Assembly (NCBI RefSeq): GCF_004348995.1
Contig: NZ_SMKQ01000023.1
Span: forward strand, 1 to 64,000
DNA length: 64,000 nt
Direction of reading: 5' to 3'
Origin: Nonomuraea terrae
GTDB taxonomy: Bacteria > Actinomycetota > Actinomycetes > Streptosporangiales > Streptosporangiaceae
The translations under genes and the position numbers were made by a program. The notes below the pieces were generated by a model. That model saw nothing but the letters and a program-made list of their open reading frames with translations. It was not told the origin of the DNA and did not search any database. The first letter of the stretch is position 1. Each line of letters begins with the position of its first letter. Positions 49,524 to 59,727 of this stretch are shown here, one piece after another.

Positions 49524-50955
49524 GACGTACGGCGACCGCGAGTTCCTCCGCTTCCCCTCCCACGGATCCGTCACCTTCGCCGAGGCCGGCACGCGCTCCG
49601 ACCGGCTGGCCGGCGCCCTGGCCGACAAGGGCGTGCGGCCGGGCGACCGGGTGGCGATCATGATGGACAACGTGCCCGGCTGGCCGCTGACGTGGCTCGG
49701 CGTGCTCAAGGCGGGCGCGACAGCGGTGCCGGTGAACGTCCGTTATCGCGCCGCCGACCTGGAGCACGTCCTGCGCGACTCGGGCGCCGTCGCGACCGTC
49801 ACCACCGCCGGGCACGCCCCGCACATCCCCGGCACGGTGCACCTCTTCGACGCCCTGACCGACGGGACCTCTCCCGCCATTCGCATCAATCCCGACGATG
49901 TCGCGAATTTTCAGTACACGTCGGGTACGACGGGCTTCCCCAAGGCCTGCATGCTCACCCACGACTACTGGCTCAGATGCGCGCAGGTCGTCGCCGACCA
50001 GGTGGGCCTGCGCGACGACGACGTGATCATGATGGCCCAGGCGTACTCGTACATGGACCCGCAGTGGGTCACCGTGCTCGCGCTGATCGGCGGCATCCCG
50101 CTCGTGGTGCTCCCCCGCTTCTCCGCCTCCGGCTTCTGGCCCGCCGCCGGCGAGCACGGGGCGACGCTCACGTACGTGCTGGGCACGATGCCCCTCCTCA
50201 TGCACAAGCAGCCGCCCGCCCCGCACGACCGCGACCACCGCATGCGGCTCGTGCTCTGCTCCGGCATCCAGCCCGACCTGCACCGCACGTTCGAGGAACG
50301 GTGGGGCGTCCCCTGGCGCGAGCTGTACGGCTCCACGGAGAGCGGCCCCGACCTGGTGATGCCCGTCGAGGCGAAGGACACGGTGGGAACGGGCGCGATG
50401 GGCCTCGCCCCGCCGGGCAAGGAGGTGGTCGTCGACGAGGAGACCGGCGAGATCCTGGTCAGGGGCGTCCCCATGATGAAGGGCTACTGGAACCACCCCG
50501 AGGCGACCGCCCACGTCTTCAGGGGCGGCTGGTACCACACCGGCGACCTCGGCGTCCGCGACGACCGGGGCTACATCCGCCACGCCGGGCGGATCAAGGA
50601 CATGGTCCGCAGGGGCGGCGAGAACATCTCGTGCGCCGAGGTCGAGAACGTCCTCGCCCAGCACCCGGCGGTCCTGTCGGCAGCGCTCGTGCCCGTCCCC
50701 GACGACCTGTTCGGCGAGCTGCCGAAGGCGTTCCTCCAGCTCCGCCCGGGATTCCCGCCGACCGAGGAGACCGCCGTGAGCGTGGTCGAGCACGCCAGGG
50801 AACGCCTGGCCCGCTTCAAGATCCCGGCGTACGTCGAGTTCGTCGAGGAGTTCTCGCTCACCCCGTCGGCCCGCATCGAGAAACGCCATCTCCTCCAGCC
50901 GGAGCGCGACCAGCGCGCCGCCCCCGCCATCCAGGTCGACAAGGAGACCCGATGA
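49483..50955 (+). CDS. AMP-binding acyl-CoA synthetase
   Basis: A 490-residue ANL-superfamily ligase. The P-loop is FQYTSGTTGFPKACMLTH. Other motifs are LYGSTESGPD, GYWNHPEATAHVF, GWYHTGDLGVRDD and GRIKDMVRRGGENIS, and the C-terminal domain ends PSARIEKRHLL. The last motif replaces the usual GK lysine by Arg with a lysine two residues on, which could alter the adenylation step. It activates a carboxylic acid as CoA thioester. The start overlaps the TetR end by 41 bases, and the hydratase gene overlaps its stop (ATGA). Confidence 0.9.
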   Translation: MYATIPDLMRHAARTYGDREFLRFPSHGSVTFAEAGTRSDRLAGALADKGVRPGDRVAIMMDNVPGWPLTWLGVLKAGATAVPVNVRYRAADLEHVLRDSGAVATVTTAGHAPHIPGTVHLFDALTDGTSPAIRINPDDVANFQYTSGTTGFPKACMLTHDYWLRCAQVVADQVGLRDDDVIMMAQAYSYMDPQWVTVLALIGGIPLVVLPRFSASGFWPAAGEHGATLTYVLGTMPLLMHKQPPAPHDRDHRMRLVLCSGIQPDLHRTFEERWGVPWRELYGSTESGPDLVMPVEAKDTVGTGAMGLAPPGKEVVVDEETGEILVRGVPMMKGYWNHPEATAHVFRGGWYHTGDLGVRDDRGYIRHAGRIKDMVRRGGENISCAEVENVLAQHPAVLSAALVPVPDDLFGELPKAFLQLRPGFPPTEETAVSVVEHARERLARFKIPAYVEFVEEFSLTPSARIEKRHLLQPERDQRAAPAIQVDKETR

Positions 50956-51680
50956 TCGACGTGACCGTACGCGACGAGGTGGCCCTGATCACCCTCGCCC
51001 GCCCCGAGAAGCTCAACGCCCTCACCGCCGGCATGCGCGAGGACCTCGCGGCGGCCGTCCGCGAACACGGCAGCGGCACGAGAGGGATCGTGGTGACCGG
51101 CGCCGGGCGGGCGTTCTGCGCGGGCGAGGACCTGCACCAGGCCGTCGGCCGGTCGCTGGTCGAGGAGGTGGAGCTCTTCCACGACATGACCAGGGCCGTG
51201 CTCGAAACGCGAGTCCCGGTCGTGGCGGCGGTCAACGGCCTGTGCGTCGGCGGCGCCGCCGAATGGACGCTCAGCTTCGACGCCCGCGTCGGCGCCCCGG
51301 CGGCCGAGTACTTCTTCCCGGAGAACCACATCGGCCTGTCGGTCTCGAACGCGGCCGGCTACCTGCTCCCCCGACTGGTCGGCGCGCGGGCGCTGCGGTT
51401 GGTGCTCGACTCGACCCGCATGAGCGCCGCCGACGCCCTCTCCCTCGGCCTGCTGGACGAGATCGTCGCCCCCGAGGCGCTGGTGGAGACGGCGATCGCC
51501 CGGGTCCGCCGGTGGACCGAGCCGGGCACGGCCACGTCCGTCCACCTCGCCCTGCTCCGCCCCGCGCCGGAGGAGGTCGAACGGGCCTTCGCGGCGGAGA
51601 CGGAGGCGGCCCGGCAGGTGGAGTCGTCCGGCATCGCCCAGGCCGGCATGGCGGCCTTCGTCAACCGCCCCCGGCCGTGA
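50952..51680 (+). CDS. Enoyl-CoA hydratase/isomerase
   Basis: A 242-residue crotonase-fold enzyme: oxyanion loops GRAFCAGEDLHQA and VNGLCVGGAAEWTLSFD, with FFPENHIGLSVSNAAGYLLP. It hydrates or isomerises an enoyl-CoA made by the ligase next door. The start is coupled to the ligase stop. The 3' end overlaps the converging XRE remnant by 20 bases. Together with the TetR gene this is a compact acid-catabolism operon with no dehydrogenase or thiolase nearby. Confidence 0.92.
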   Translation: MIDVTVRDEVALITLARPEKLNALTAGMREDLAAAVREHGSGTRGIVVTGAGRAFCAGEDLHQAVGRSLVEEVELFHDMTRAVLETRVPVVAAVNGLCVGGAAEWTLSFDARVGAPAAEYFFPENHIGLSVSNAAGYLLPRLVGARALRLVLDSTRMSAADALSLGLLDEIVAPEALVETAIARVRRWTEPGTATSVHLALLRPAPEEVERAFAAETEAARQVESSGIAQAGMAAFVNRPRP

Positions 51681-52380
51681 GCTCTCCCAGGGCGCGCAGG
51701 GTGCCGGCGGTGAAGGCGTCGAGGGGATAGAAGAGCTCGATCGCCAGCTCCGACAGCGTGACGTCGGCCGGCGCGCCGAACGTCGCCATGGTGCTGAACA
51801 TCGCCAGCTCACCCAGCGGGGTGCGGATCCGCAACGGCACCTGGATCGGGCTGGGCTGGTGCCGCGAGGGGCCGTCGTCCCGCGCGGTCACGGGGTAGCC
51901 GGCCACCTCCTCGTGCAGCGCCCGGAGCTCGGCGTCGCCGGTCGCGTCGGCCTGGCGTGACAGCCGTTCGAGGAAGAGCTCCCGCACCTCGCCCAGGTTG
52001 GCCAGCCGCGCGGCCAGCCCGTCGGGGTGCAGGGCCGGCCGGAACACGTTCGGCAGCGGCTCCAGCAGGTGCGGCGGGATCCCGTCCATGAGGACGCCCA
52101 TGGCCCGGTTGGTCAGCAACACGTTCCACAGCCGGTCGACCACGACCGCCGGGTACGGCTCATGCGCCGTCAGCATGGTCTCCAGCGCCGAGCGGATCGA
52201 GGTCATGTAGCCGTCATCGAGGCTGCTCTCCCGGTAGGCCGGCGCGTAGTCGGCGGCCAGCAGCAGGGTGTTGCGCTCCCGCAGCGGCACGTCGAGAGCG
52301 GCGGACAGGCGCAGCAGCATGGCCCGGCTCGGGCGCGCCCGGCCGTTCTCCATGTACGACAGGTGCCGCGCCGCGCTGAC
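51661..52380 (-). pseudogene. 5'-truncated XRE-family (MmyB-like) regulator
   Basis: The remaining frame starts inside the helix-turn-helix (VSAARHLSYMENGRARPSR, typical of residues about 35-55) and continues as an MmyB-type ligand domain (TAHEPYPAVVVDRLWNVLLT, NVFRPALHPDG, LSELAIELFYPLDA). The first half of the DNA-binding domain is missing. An internal ATG at 52353 could make a protein without DNA-binding ability. Upstream of about 52381 the sequence belongs to another gene read in the opposite direction. Confidence 0.75.
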
Positions 52381-52486
52381 CGGCCTGGGGGTCGCCTTCC
52401 TGCTGACCGGCGCGCTGGTGGTCGCGGTCTACGCCGCGCTCGAGTACGTCGGGCTGCGCCGGCTGCCCAGGGGTGGGAGCGCCTGA
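52379..52486 (+). pseudogene. 3' fragment of a membrane protein
   Basis: A short + strand piece, TGLGVAFLLTGALVVAVYAA then LEYVGLRRLPRGGSA and a stop, which looks like the last membrane helix and tail of a transporter-type protein. It abuts the truncated XRE gene head to head, so its own 5' part is missing. A deletion scar is the likely cause. Confidence 0.55.
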
Positions 52487-52491
52487 CGGCG

Positions 52492-53103
52492 CTACGCGAA
52501 GGCGACGACCCCGACGAGCAGCACGACCGTGACCACCACGAAGGCGATCGAGTCGTACGACCACGTGATCCGGGCCGGTGCCGCGGCCTCGTCACGGAGC
52601 CTCGCCTTCTCGGCGCGCTCACGGATCTGGTCGCCCACCCAGTCGGCGTGGGTCTTGCCCGCGAACGCCTCGGCCGCCGCCTGCTCGGCCTTGGGCAGCG
52701 TCGGCTCGGTCTGGAACCGCCCGCGCCGCTCCGGCACCGTGCCGCGGCGCTGCGCCTTGGCCCGCTCGCGGGCGCTGCTCATCGGCGTCCAGAGCCGCAG
52801 CACCTGCTCGTCGCCGTAGCGGACGGCGATGGCGTGCGACACGCTCACGTCGTCGATGGCGGCCCACGGCACGAACGTGTTGCGGAACGGGTTGCGCCCC
52901 AGCAGCCCCTCCTCGGTGAGGACGGTGGCGGGGCGCAGCGCGATCGCGTACACGAGGGACGTCAGCAACGCCAGCACGGCCAGCGCCACCAGCGACGGCT
53001 TGCCGGTGTAGCGGGCGATCAGGTCCCAGACGTTGAGCGCGACGAACGCCAGCCACACCCACGCCAGCACGAACGCGGTCTTGGAACGGAAGGTCTGCTT
53101 CAT
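52492..53103 (-). CDS. Bacterial PH-domain membrane protein
   Basis: A 203-residue protein with two N-terminal membrane helices ([35 protein letters not shown]), a bPH-type domain ([32 protein letters not shown]), a charged segment and a C-terminal helix ([18 protein letters not shown]). The role is unknown. The ATG overlaps the adenosine deaminase stop, so it is translated with it; such pairs are common in actinobacteria. Confidence 0.8.
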   Translation of the reverse strand: MKQTFRSKTAFVLAWVWLAFVALNVWDLIARYTGKPSLVALAVLALLTSLVYAIALRPATVLTEEGLLGRNPFRNTFVPWAAIDDVSVSHAIAVRYGDEQVLRLWTPMSSARERAKAQRRGTVPERRGRFQTEPTLPKAEQAAAEAFAGKTHADWVGDQIRERAEKARLRDEAAAPARITWSYDSIAFVVVTVVLLVGVVAFA

Positions 53104-54173
53104 GGCTGCCATTTGAGTTGGGCGAACCCCGGCTTGATCACGCCGTTGATCAGCGCCAGCCGCTCGTCGAAGGGGAGGAACGCCGACTTCATGGCGTTGA
53201 CCGTGAACCACTGCAGGTCGTCCCAGCCGTAGCCGAACGCCTCGACCAGCTTGTGGAACTCCAGCGACACGCTGGTCGAGCTCATCAGCCGGTTGTCGGT
53301 GTTGACCGTGACCCGGAAGTAGAGCCGCCGCAGCAGCCCGATCGGGTGCTCGGAGATCGACGCGGCGGCCCCCGTCTGCAGGTTGGAGGTCGGGCACATC
53401 TCCAGCGGGATGCGCTTGTCGCGGACGTACGCCGCCAGCCGGCCCAGCTTGGCCGTGCCGTCCTCGGCCACGGAGATGTCGTCGATGATGCGCACGCCGT
53501 GGCCGAGCCGGTCGGCGCCGCACCACTGGATGGCCTGCCAGATCGACGGCAGCCCGAACGCCTCGCCGGCGTGGATGGTGAAGTGGGCGTTCTCGCGCTG
53601 CAGGTATTCGAAGGCGTCGAGGTGGCGCGTGGGCGGGTAGCCGGCCTCGGCGCCGGCGATGTCGAAGCCCACGACGCCGCCGTCGCGGTAGCGCACGGCC
53701 AGCTCGGCGATCTCACGGGAGCGGGCCTGGTGCCGCATGGCGGTCAGCAGCGTGCCGACGCGGATGCCGCGCCCGCGCGAGCCCTGCTCGAACCCCTCCA
53801 GCACGGCCTCCACCACCTGGTCGAGGCTGAGCCCCGTGGTGGTGTGCTGCTCGGGCGCGAAGCGCACCTCGGCGTAGACGACGCCGTCGGCGGAGAGGTC
53901 TTCCGCGCACTCGGCGGCCACGCGGACGAGGGACTCGCGGGTCTGCATGACGCCGACCGTGTGCGCGAACGTCTCGAGGTAGCGCTCGAGCGAACCGGAG
54001 TCGGACGCCTCCTCGAACCACCGGCGCAGGTTGTCGGGATCGTGGGTGGGCAGCCGCTCGTAGCCGGACTCCCTGGCCAGCTCGGCGATCGTCTCGGCGC
54101 GCAGCCCGCCGTCGAGATGATCGTGGAGCAGAACCTTGGGAGCCCGCCGGATCTCGTCAAGCGTGAGACTCAT
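53100..54173 (-). CDS. add: Adenosine deaminase
   Basis: A 357-residue amidohydrolase: HDHLDGGL (zinc His pair), TIHAGEAFG (catalytic Glu), RLGHGVRI, and [11 protein letters not shown] where the zinc Asp is kept. It turns (deoxy)adenosine into (deoxy)inosine and ammonia, feeding the PNP encoded at 44.1 kb. It stands first in a two-gene unit with the PH-domain protein. Family length is normal. Confidence 0.95.
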   Translation of the reverse strand: MSLTLDEIRRAPKVLLHDHLDGGLRAETIAELARESGYERLPTHDPDNLRRWFEEASDSGSLERYLETFAHTVGVMQTRESLVRVAAECAEDLSADGVVYAEVRFAPEQHTTTGLSLDQVVEAVLEGFEQGSRGRGIRVGTLLTAMRHQARSREIAELAVRYRDGGVVGFDIAGAEAGYPPTRHLDAFEYLQRENAHFTIHAGEAFGLPSIWQAIQWCGADRLGHGVRIIDDISVAEDGTAKLGRLAAYVRDKRIPLEMCPTSNLQTGAAASISEHPIGLLRRLYFRVTVNTDNRLMSSTSVSLEFHKLVEAFGYGWDDLQWFTVNAMKSAFLPFDERLALINGVIKPGFAQLKWQP

Positions 54174-54200
54174 CTGGCCATGATATGAGCACCGTCGGGC

Positions 54201-54551
54201 TCAGTCGCGCCCCGCGGCCTCCGGCGAGAACGCGGGCAGGCACACGGCGATGTACTCCGCGCCCTCGGGGCCGACGCTGTAGCGGACCTTCTCCCCCGGC
54301 GACGTCACCACCGACTGCCCGGCCTCGACCCGGGTGACGCCCCCGTCGTGCTCCACGATGACCGTGCCGCGCAGCACCACGGTGTATTCGGTGAACGACG
54401 GCGTCTGCGGCGGTTCCTCCCATCCGGGCGGGGCGGTCATATGGGCGATGGAGACGGCCTCGTCGCCGCCGGCCACCCGGCCCACGTGCTCGTCGATCAC
54501 CTTGCCGCCGGGGACGGGGATGCGGGCCGGGCCCTCGATCTTTTTCACCAC
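54201..54551 (-). CDS. Small cupin protein
   Basis: A 116-residue single-domain cupin: SFTEYTVVLRGTVIVEHDGG (cupin motif 1 without the usual His pair) and SVVTSPGEKVRYSVGPEGAE (motif 2). The loss of most metal-binding His suggests a binding rather than catalytic role. It is upstream of add with 27 bases between, in the same direction, and may be co-transcribed. Confidence 0.82.
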   Translation of the reverse strand: MVKKIEGPARIPVPGGKVIDEHVGRVAGGDEAVSIAHMTAPPGWEEPPQTPSFTEYTVVLRGTVIVEHDGGVTRVEAGQSVVTSPGEKVRYSVGPEGAEYIAVCLPAFSPEAAGRD

Positions 54552-54556
54552 GGACG

Positions 54557-55174
54557 TCAGTGTGCCACGTCGATGACGAGCCGGTTGGGCGAGCCCATCT
54601 CCTTCACCTCGAACGGGGCCTTCCTGTCGAGCACCAGGGCGATGCCCACGCGGGCCTCGAAGTCACCGGTCCTGACGACGCCGGTGAGGTTGCCCAGCCC
54701 CGCCTGGTAGACCGGGCCGCCCTCCCAGGTGAGCCGCCCCTTCTCGTCGTGGGCGTTGGCCGGGAAGAGCGTGAGCAGCAGGTACGCGCCGCCGCCCACG
54801 TCGATGGGCCGGCCGGAGCCGTCCTGGACGAGCTGGTCCACCCAGCGCACGGAGTAGCCGGGGACGTCGCCTTCGAGGTCGACCACGAGCCGGTCGTACG
54901 AGCCGTGGGAGGCGTAGCGGACGTCCTTCACGACGGCGGGCTCCATGCCGCCGCGGTCGACCTCGACCTCGGCGGTGCTCGTGGGCACGTCGGGGACGGG
55001 GCTCGGCGAGCCGGGCGTGCCGCCGGGCGGGGTGCCGGTCGTGACGGCCTGCTTCTCCGGCAGGGCGCTCTGCTCGGCCTGGCCGCAGGCCGTCAGCACG
55101 GTGAGCCCGGCGGCCAGGGCCAGCAGGACGCGTGGAGCGGGCAGACGGCCGCGCGGCGAGGATGGCGAGTCCAT
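54557..55174 (-). CDS. AMIN-like domain lipoprotein
   Basis: A 205-residue lipoprotein. The signal ends in the lipobox LTAC (VLLALAAGLTVLTACGQ), a Pro/Ser/Thr linker follows, and a globular domain (VVKDVRYASHGSYDRLVVDL, PYSVRW-like GYSVRWVDQLV, FEARVGIALVLDRKAPFEV, NRLVIDVAH) resembles AMIN-like domains that bind cell-wall polymers. The start at 55174 was picked because it gives a clean signal peptide. It is processed by the LspA encoded at 30.6 kb. It sits six bases before the cupin gene. Confidence 0.8.
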   Translation of the reverse strand: MDSPSSPRGRLPAPRVLLALAAGLTVLTACGQAEQSALPEKQAVTTGTPPGGTPGSPSPVPDVPTSTAEVEVDRGGMEPAVVKDVRYASHGSYDRLVVDLEGDVPGYSVRWVDQLVQDGSGRPIDVGGGAYLLLTLFPANAHDEKGRLTWEGGPVYQAGLGNLTGVVRTGDFEARVGIALVLDRKAPFEVKEMGSPNRLVIDVAH

Positions 55175-55263
55175 GCCGGTTAGATGCCCCGCCCACCGGC
55201 CCGCAAGCCGCACCACACCCGATCGGTACGGCCCTTCCCGCGACCGCTCCGGGCCCCTACCCT

Positions 55264-55324
55264 GCCCCGCCGGACCATGCGGCACCCTCTATGAGGCAGG
55301 GCCCCGCCGGTCCGGCGGGGCCCC
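55264..55324. promoter_or_regulatory. GC-rich nested inverted repeats before the MarR gene
   Basis: GCCCCGCCGGACC (55264-55276) is the inverse of GGTCCGGCGGGGC (55309-55321). The latter also pairs with GGGCCCCGCCGG at 55299-55310 to form a compact hairpin. The two structures exclude each other. This part of the 374-base gap (55175-55548) may be a terminator or attenuator; nothing else clear is seen outside this and the operator at 55489. Confidence 0.45.
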
Positions 55325-55488
55325 AGCGCGGTCGGACCGCATCGTAAGCGGTCGGACGGCCTCAAACGGACGGCCCCGTCTCGTTCAGGGACGGGCCGCC
55401 TCGCGGGAGCACGACCCGGTCGCCGGGGCGGCCGGCACCGGCCCCCGGCAGAGGAGAAGGCGCGTAAAGATAATAGTTGTTTGTGCAC

Positions 55489-55507
55489 TTAATGCAAATG
55501 CAATTAA
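55489..55507. promoter_or_regulatory. AT-rich candidate MarR operator
   Basis: TTAATGCAAATGCAATTAA is an imperfect palindrome with outer arms TTAAT and ATTAA, in an unusually AT-rich island 42 bases before the MarR start. MarR proteins often bind such sites near their own promoter. Confidence 0.5.
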
Positions 55508-55548
55508 TGCGTTGGTCTGAGTATTTGCGAAGTGGTAACCTCCGCGTC

Positions 55549-55929
55549 ATGGAGGAGCAGTACGTCGTGGACACCTGGCAGTACGTGCTGTCCACGCACG
55601 CCAGGGCCATGTGCGCGCTGGAGCGGGAGCTGGGTGACCGGCACGGCCTGGGTCCCAGTGAGTTCGAGGTGCTCGACCGGATCGTCCTCCATGACCGCAA
55701 GCTGCGCATCCAGGAGCTGTGCGACGAGGTCCACCTCAGCCAGAGCGCGCTGTCGCGCGTGGTGGCCCGCCTGGAGAAGGCGTCCCTGGTGACGCGCGTG
55801 GTGTGCGACGCCGACCGCCGCGGCGTCTACGTCAGCATCACCGACGAGGGCCGCACCCGCCACGCCGAAGCCCTCCCCACCCACCGCGCCGTACTCAAGC
55901 AGGTCTTCACCGACGCCCTGACCTCCTGA
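55549..55929 (+). CDS. MarR-family regulator
   Basis: A 126-residue winged-helix regulator: MCALERELGDRHGLGPSEFE, VLDRIVLHDRKLRIQELCDE, VHLSQSALSRVVARLEKASL (recognition helix) and RVVCDADRRGVYVSITDEG (wing). It probably responds to a small phenolic or oxidising ligand. The ATG at 55549 fits the family; upstream AT-rich sequence is regulatory. No obvious target gene is adjacent on the same strand. Confidence 0.9.
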   Translation: MEEQYVVDTWQYVLSTHARAMCALERELGDRHGLGPSEFEVLDRIVLHDRKLRIQELCDEVHLSQSALSRVVARLEKASLVTRVVCDADRRGVYVSITDEGRTRHAEALPTHRAVLKQVFTDALTS

Positions 55930-55981
55930 CCGCGCCCGGTCCCGCGGGGCCCGCGGCACGAAGCCGAGGGAGTCCCCGTCC

Positions 55982-56353
55982 TCACTCCCCGGCCGCGCCC
56001 CAGTCCCACAGGGCCTGGAGTACGGGGGCCAGGCCGCGGCCGTGCGCGGTGAGGGTGTAGCAGGTGCGGGGTGGCCAGCCCGGCAGGCGGCGGCGTTCGA
56101 CGACGCCGGCCTGAGCCAGCTGCGCGAGCCGTTCGGAGAGCACCTTGTCCGACAACGCAGGCAACGCCCGGCGCAGGTCGGTGTAGCCGCGGTCGCCGCG
56201 CAGCAACTCCCGGATGACCAAGGTCGTCCAGCGGCCCCGCAAGGCCGCCAGCGTGATCTCCACCGGGCACGAGGGATCGGGCTCGGTGACGTCCGCGAGC
56301 GGATCGTCGGGCAGGCCCGGCCGGGCCGGGTGACCAACGGTTTGGTGAGTCAC
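55982..56353 (-). CDS. HxlR-family regulator
   Basis: A 123-residue HxlR-type winged helix: PVEITLAALRGRWTTLVIRE, LLRGDRGYTDLRRALPALSD, KVLSERLAQLAQAGVVERR and PRTCYTLTAHGRGLAPVLQAL. The N-terminal cysteine (DPSCPVE) is typical and can be redox-active. The GTG at 56353 follows AGGAGG by seven bases. It is divergent from the SnoaL-like gene, its likely target. Confidence 0.9.
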   Translation of the reverse strand: MTHQTVGHPARPGLPDDPLADVTEPDPSCPVEITLAALRGRWTTLVIRELLRGDRGYTDLRRALPALSDKVLSERLAQLAQAGVVERRRLPGWPPRTCYTLTAHGRGLAPVLQALWDWGAAGE

Positions 56354-56410
56354 GAGAGCGCCTCCTAGCGTTGCCGCGTCCCAGTGATTCCTACCTGCCG
56401 GAAGGTCAAG

Positions 56411-56792
56411 ATGCGCGAGCTCGCCGAACGTCCCGAGGATGTGCCCCTGGTGTTCGCCGAACGCTTCAACAGCGGCGACCCGGACGCGGTGGCCCAGGTG
56501 TACGAGAGCGGAGCGCTGTTCGTCCCCGAGCCGGGCCGTGCGCTGACCGGGACGCGGGCCCACGCGGCCAACGCCCGGTTCATGCAGCTGGGAGTGCCGA
56601 TCACCGTCCGCCCGCGGCACGTCTACACCGCGGGCGACCTCGCGCTGCTGATCGTGGACTGGTTCATCGACGGCGAGGACGCCGACGGCCGGCACGTGCG
56701 CATCGAGGGGACCGCCACCGACGTCGCCCGACGCGGCCAGGACGGACGATGGCGGTACGTCGTCGACAACCCCTTCGGCACGCTGCGCACCG

Positions 56793-56803
<11 letters not shown>
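56411..56803 (+). CDS. SnoaL/NTF2-like protein
   Basis: A 130-residue NTF2-fold protein: VPLVFAERFNSGDPDAVAQV, YESGALFVPEPGRALTGTRA, HVYTAGDLALLIVDWFIDGE and RWRYVVDNPFGTL. Similar stand-alone proteins are called YybH/SgcJ-like; catalytic roles vary. The ATG at 56411 follows GGAAGG. It is divergent from the HxlR regulator across 57 bases. Its 3' end overlaps the converging deoA by 11 bases. Confidence 0.82.
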
Positions 56804-58066
<1,263 letters not shown>

Positions 58067-58067
<1 letters not shown>

Positions 58068-58462
58068 CACGCGCTCCGGCTGAGGTCCTGCGGCCCGAAC
58101 GCGTACGGCAGGAACTCGGCCATGCGCTTGGGCCCGTCCTCCGTCTCGACCAGCAGGTCCTCACCGCCGAACTCGTAGAGCAGCTGGCGGCAGCGCCCGC
58201 ACGGCATGAGCAGCTCGCCGTGGCCGTCACAGCAGGTGAACGCCACCAGCCGCCCGCCGCCCGTGGCGGCCAGCGCCGAGACGAGACCGCACTCGGCGCA
58301 CAGGCCGACGCCGTAGGAGGCGTTCTCGACGTTGCAGCCGGTGACCACCCGCCCGTCGTCCACGAGCGCCGCGGCCCCCACGGGGAACTTCGAGTACGGC
58401 GCGTACGCGTTCCGCATGGCCTCCTCGGCGGCGGCCCGCAACGCGTCCCAGTCGATGTTCAA
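58067..58462 (-). CDS. cdd: Cytidine deaminase
   Basis: A 131-residue cytidine deaminase: NAYAPYSKFPVGAAALVDDG, GCNVENASYGVGLCAECGLV (CAE catalytic Glu and zinc Cys) and MPCGRCRQLLYEFG (two more zinc Cys). It turns (deoxy)cytidine into (deoxy)uridine, the substrate of the downstream phosphorylase. Its start overlaps the permease stop by four bases. Confidence 0.95.
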
Positions 58463-59727
58463 TGCTGTTCCCCTCTGCGGTAGGTCACGCCGTCGGCCTT
58501 GGGCATCCGCAGGCGCTGCGAAGCCACCAGGAGCACGAGCAGGGTGAGCACGTGTGGCGTGATGTTGACGAGTTCGTCCGGCAGCCGGTCGACGGTGAGC
58601 CAGAGCCAGAACAACACGATCATGCCCAGGGCGGCGAAGGCCATGACCGTGTACTGCCTGGCGGTTCTCGCGTCCAGCTCGGACGACATGAGCTTGCGGG
58701 CCTGCATGACCAGGTAACCCAGCAGCAGCAGCGCCCCGAACAGCAGGACCGAGGTGATCGCCCCCGAGCTGCGCAGCTGCAGGCCGTCGGCGTAGCCGAA
58801 CAGGCCCGCGCCGACGGCGAGCCCGCCGGGCCGCCAGTTACCGAAGATCATGGCGGCCAGGCCGATGAAGCCGCGGCCCTGCGTCTGGCCCTCGACGTAC
58901 TTGGTGGAGACGAAGACCAGGAAGACGCCGCCGAGACCGGCGAAGGCTCCGGAGATCATGACGGCGATGTACTTGATCCGGTAGACGTTCACGCCGAGCG
59001 ACTCGGCCGCCCACGGGTTCTCGCCGACAGAGCGCAGCCGCAGGCCGAAGGGGGTGCGCCAGAGCACGTAGAAGGTCAGCGGCAGCAGCAGGACGGCCAG
59101 GATGACGAGCACGTTCACGTTGTGGGTGAGGCCGCGCAGGATGCCGGCCACGTCCGACAGCAGGAACCAGTGGGTGCTCTCCAGCCTGCCCAGCAGGTCG
59201 GGCCCGTCGGAGAGCAGCGGCAGGCTGCGCTCCGGGGCGGGCGGGCTGATCGGCGGCGAGGTGGTGATGGCGCCGCCGGCCTCCGCGGCCGCGGTGCCCT
59301 CCCGGTAGAGCACCTCCGACAGGAAGCGGGTGACGCCGGGGCCGAGCAGGTTGATGGCGACGCCGCTGATGATGTGGTCGACGCCGAAGGAGACGGTGGC
59401 GATGGCGTGCAGCAGCCCGCCGAGCGCGCCGCCGAGCAGCCCGGCGACGAGCGCCGCCACGGGACCCCACTGGTAGCCGGCCCAGCCGGCGAACCAGGTG
59501 CCGAGCACCATCATGCCTTCGAGGCCGATGTTGACCACGCCGGCCCGTTCGGCCCACAGGCCGCCGAGCCCGACGAGGGCGAGCGGCACCGCCAGCGTCA
59601 GCGCGGCCGAGAACGTGCCGGAGGAGGTGATGTCGTTCTGGCCGGTCACCACGCGGACGAGCGACATCAGCAGCAGGAGCGCGGCGACCCCGATGAGCGC
59701 CAGATGGTACTTGCCGATCCTGGTCAT
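58459..59727 (-). CDS. BMP-family nucleoside ABC transporter permease (second)
   Basis: A 422-residue permease of the BPD_transp_2 type with about ten membrane segments: ALTLAVPLALVGLGGLWAER, AGVVNIGLEGMMVLGTWFAG (the group's signature loop), GLAAMIFGNWRPGGLAVGAG and GAITSVLLFGALLLLGYLV. It pairs with the other permease to import nucleosides. A long periplasmic-type loop with TTSPPISPPAPERSL is unusual. The ATG at 59727 overlaps the upstream permease stop. Confidence 0.93.
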   Translation of the reverse strand: MTRIGKYHLALIGVAALLLLMSLVRVVTGQNDITSSGTFSAALTLAVPLALVGLGGLWAERAGVVNIGLEGMMVLGTWFAGWAGYQWGPVAALVAGLLGGALGGLLHAIATVSFGVDHIISGVAINLLGPGVTRFLSEVLYREGTAAAEAGGAITTSPPISPPAPERSLPLLSDGPDLLGRLESTHWFLLSDVAGILRGLTHNVNVLVILAVLLLPLTFYVLWRTPFGLRLRSVGENPWAAESLGVNVYRIKYIAVMISGAFAGLGGVFLVFVSTKYVEGQTQGRGFIGLAAMIFGNWRPGGLAVGAGLFGYADGLQLRSSGAITSVLLFGALLLLGYLVMQARKLMSSELDARTARQYTVMAFAALGMIVLFWLWLTVDRLPDELVNITPHVLTLLVLLVASQRLRMPKADGVTYRRGEQH

